A program made the translations under genes and the position numbers. The notes beneath the pieces were generated by a model. It was not told where the DNA came from. It worked only from the letters and a program-made list of their open reading frames with translations, and ran no database searches. From Anoxybacterium sp963668245 (GTDB lineage Bacteria; Bacillota; Clostridia; Peptostreptococcales; Anaerovoracaceae), in the NCBI GenBank assembly GCA_963668245.2, contig OY764195.2, forward strand, positions 1,240,001 to 1,304,000: a stretch of 64,000 bases of DNA, given 5' to 3'. Of the stretch, positions 62,684 through 64,000 are shown piece after piece (positions within the stretch are counted from its first letter, which is position 1; each line of letters opens with the position of its first letter).

Positions 62684-64000
62684 ATGAAAAACCAGTTAGA
62701 TGAAGAAATACAATTTAGGAGGGAGCTGTTTTTCGCTTTCATAGTTGCAATTCTTGCATGTGTTATTGGTCAAAATAACTTGATTTTTGCCTCCAATGAT
62801 TTATATCCTATTACTTCTGATGCGATGGGTCACATGGCAAAGGTAAGCTTTATCGCAGAAAGCATATCCAAAGGAGAATTTCCTTCTTGGTTTCCCTTTT
62901 GGTACGATGGATCTGTTGTAACCCAGTATTATCCGCCCTTTTCTTATTGGGTAATGGCCTTGATTCTGCTGGTTGCAAAAAATGTAATGCTAACATACAA
63001 AATATATTGTTTTTATGCCATATTAACTGGTAGCATTGGGGTTTGGTTTTTTTGTAGAAAATCAATCGGTTCATGGTGTGGGTTAATCGGCATTGTATTG
63101 TTTTGTTTGCAGCCATCGCTGCTAAGGACTCTATACTCAGCTGGACAGGTTGCGCAAGGACCAATTATTGCATTAACTCCATGGTATTTGGTTGGGATTT
63201 TTATGTTCCTCAAAAAACCTTCTGGAAAAAATTTTTTCTTCTCTACGGCTATTTGCGTCTTGCTGATTTTAGGACATCCAAATACTGCATATATGAATTG
63301 CCTATGTATCTTTTTTTCTCTGTTTATTATGGTAATATTGAAACAAATACCATTTTTCAACTATCTTGTATTGGGGCTTTCTGTCGTATTGGCAGGAGTT
63401 ATAACGGTGTTCTGGTCACTAGTTGGAGTTACGGGGCTAGAAAATCCGGGGATTCCATACTTGTTAGGTGAAGCAGTAGAACAACATACAGCAACACTTG
63501 AGTGGTATTTAAATATGAAAAGTGGTTGGTTTATATTTGCGATACCTGTTTCCATTGGTGTTTTAATGTCCATTGGTATGTATATTCTTCAGCTTTTATT
63601 TCGAAAATTAGGAACTGAGGACGGCAATCTGATTGGTATCTTAATTTTAATCTCGATTACGACATTTGTTTTTTCATTTGGGCTTCATATACCAATGTTT
63701 GAACATATACCAATGGCAAAGACGTTGGTTACTGGTCGTATTTTAAACCTTACGGCTACATCTGGTGCAATTTTGTGTTCCTATCTTTTTTATAAAATTG
63801 TTTGGTATGCTAGCTTTGCTGGTAGAATTTTAAAAATTGTTTCATTTGGGATTTGCTTAGCCTTATTCTTTGTTGCAGTTGGATCAATGGCGTCATATAT
63901 TGAGACATATCAACAGAAAACGGATCGAGATTTCAATCAAACTCAAATTGCTTCAGAAGCAGATGTTGGGAGCTTTGACAAAGGAAGGTATGGTTTTGTT
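62684..64000 (+). CDS. Polytopic membrane protein (PTPS-related/YfhO-like), cut by the window end
   Basis: The frame is open from the ATG at 62684 to the window edge: 439 residues without stop. About ten membrane helices are seen, with SDAMGHMAKVSFIAESISKG and PSWFPFWYDGS, then QYYPPFSYW in the first outer loop. The same pattern (GADIFGHLFK, DLWYNGMQPFRYWAPLPYY) occurs in the 1077-residue protein, so the two are paralogs; this one lacks the PTPS-like domain. It starts five bases after the glycosyltransferase. Such proteins resemble GT-C glycosyltransferases and may use the lipid-linked sugar. Confidence 0.82.
   Translation, partial: MKNQLDEEIQFRRELFFAFIVAILACVIGQNNLIFASNDLYPITSDAMGHMAKVSFIAESISKGEFPSWFPFWYDGSVVTQYYPPFSYWVMALILLVAKNVMLTYKIYCFYAILTGSIGVWFFCRKSIGSWCGLIGIVLFCLQPSLLRTLYSAGQVAQGPIIALTPWYLVGIFMFLKKPSGKNFFFSTAICVLLILGHPNTAYMNCLCIFFSLFIMVILKQIPFFNYLVLGLSVVLAGVITVFWSLVGVTGLENPGIPYLLGEAVEQHTATLEWYLNMKSGWFIFAIPVSIGVLMSIGMYILQLLFRKLGTEDGNLIGILILISITTFVFSFGLHIPMFEHIPMAKTLVTGRILNLTATSGAILCSYLFYKIVWYASFAGRILKIVSFGICLALFFVAVGSMASYIETYQQKTDRDFNQTQIASEADVGSFDKGRYGFV

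Overview
The window is a low-GC stretch of about 64 kb from an anaerobic Firmicute. A clostridial genome (Eubacteriales, Anaerovoracaceae-like) is my best guess, from Rex, SigH, Mini-III, AGGAGG-type ribosome binding sites, frequent TTG starts and an XrtG exosortase. I cannot fix genus or species from sequence alone. No phage, IS element, CRISPR array or rRNA is visible. One tRNA (Thr, GGT) is present.

Layout. 1-5784: the 3'-truncated gene of a chemoreceptor, an AEC-type carrier, a GutM-like membrane protein and a sigma-54 activator, all on the minus strand. 5785-10981: a sigma-54 promoter with candidate activator sites, then an operon of unknown purpose (M24-fold enzyme, beta-hydroxyacid dehydrogenase, bicupin, SSS symporter and two ~30-residue membrane proteins too short for ordinary ORF calling). 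11106-18646: a second sigma-54 activator diverging from a second sigma-54 promoter and a four-gene acetoin dehydrogenase operon (acoA-B-C-L). An SGNH hydrolase and rex follow.

20234-38103 is an inositol locus with three transcription units. The first (plus) is lacI-iolD-iolE-iolG-lacI, the classical 2-keto-inositol dehydratase route. The second (minus) is iolN-iolM-uxaE-iolO-iolG2, the route I recall from Thermotoga, which runs 2-keto-inositol through a diketo-inositol and 5-keto-L-gluconate to tagaturonate and fructuronate. The third (plus) is an Rbs-type sugar ABC transporter, a transaldolase and iolB. Both known branches after 2-keto-myo-inositol are therefore present, while IolC kinase, IolJ aldolase and IolA are absent from the window. 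The transaldolase sits where they would be expected. I propose that it cleaves an unphosphorylated ketoacid (2-deoxy-5-keto-gluconate or fructuronate) by moving a dihydroxyacetone unit to glyceraldehyde-3-phosphate, as in transaldolase-type sulfoglycolysis. This is the strongest candidate for an undescribed system.

38239-55072 is mostly housekeeping: a phosphodiesterase, a polysaccharide deacetylase, three tandem bactofilins, mrnC, thyA, then dfrA, rlmB, sigH, tRNA-Thr and tuf. Between thyA and dfrA lies a minus-strand block encoding a 1519-residue SLH-anchored surface protein, a DUF2442-like small protein and an 829-residue MalT-like LuxR regulator.

55391-64000 is an exosortase G (XrtG) surface-protein locus: a 1077-residue membrane protein with an N-terminal 6-pyruvoyl-tetrahydropterin-synthase-like domain, the presumed sorted protein, XrtG with its Cys/Arg/His triad, two family 2 glycosyltransferases and a second polytopic membrane protein cut by the window end.
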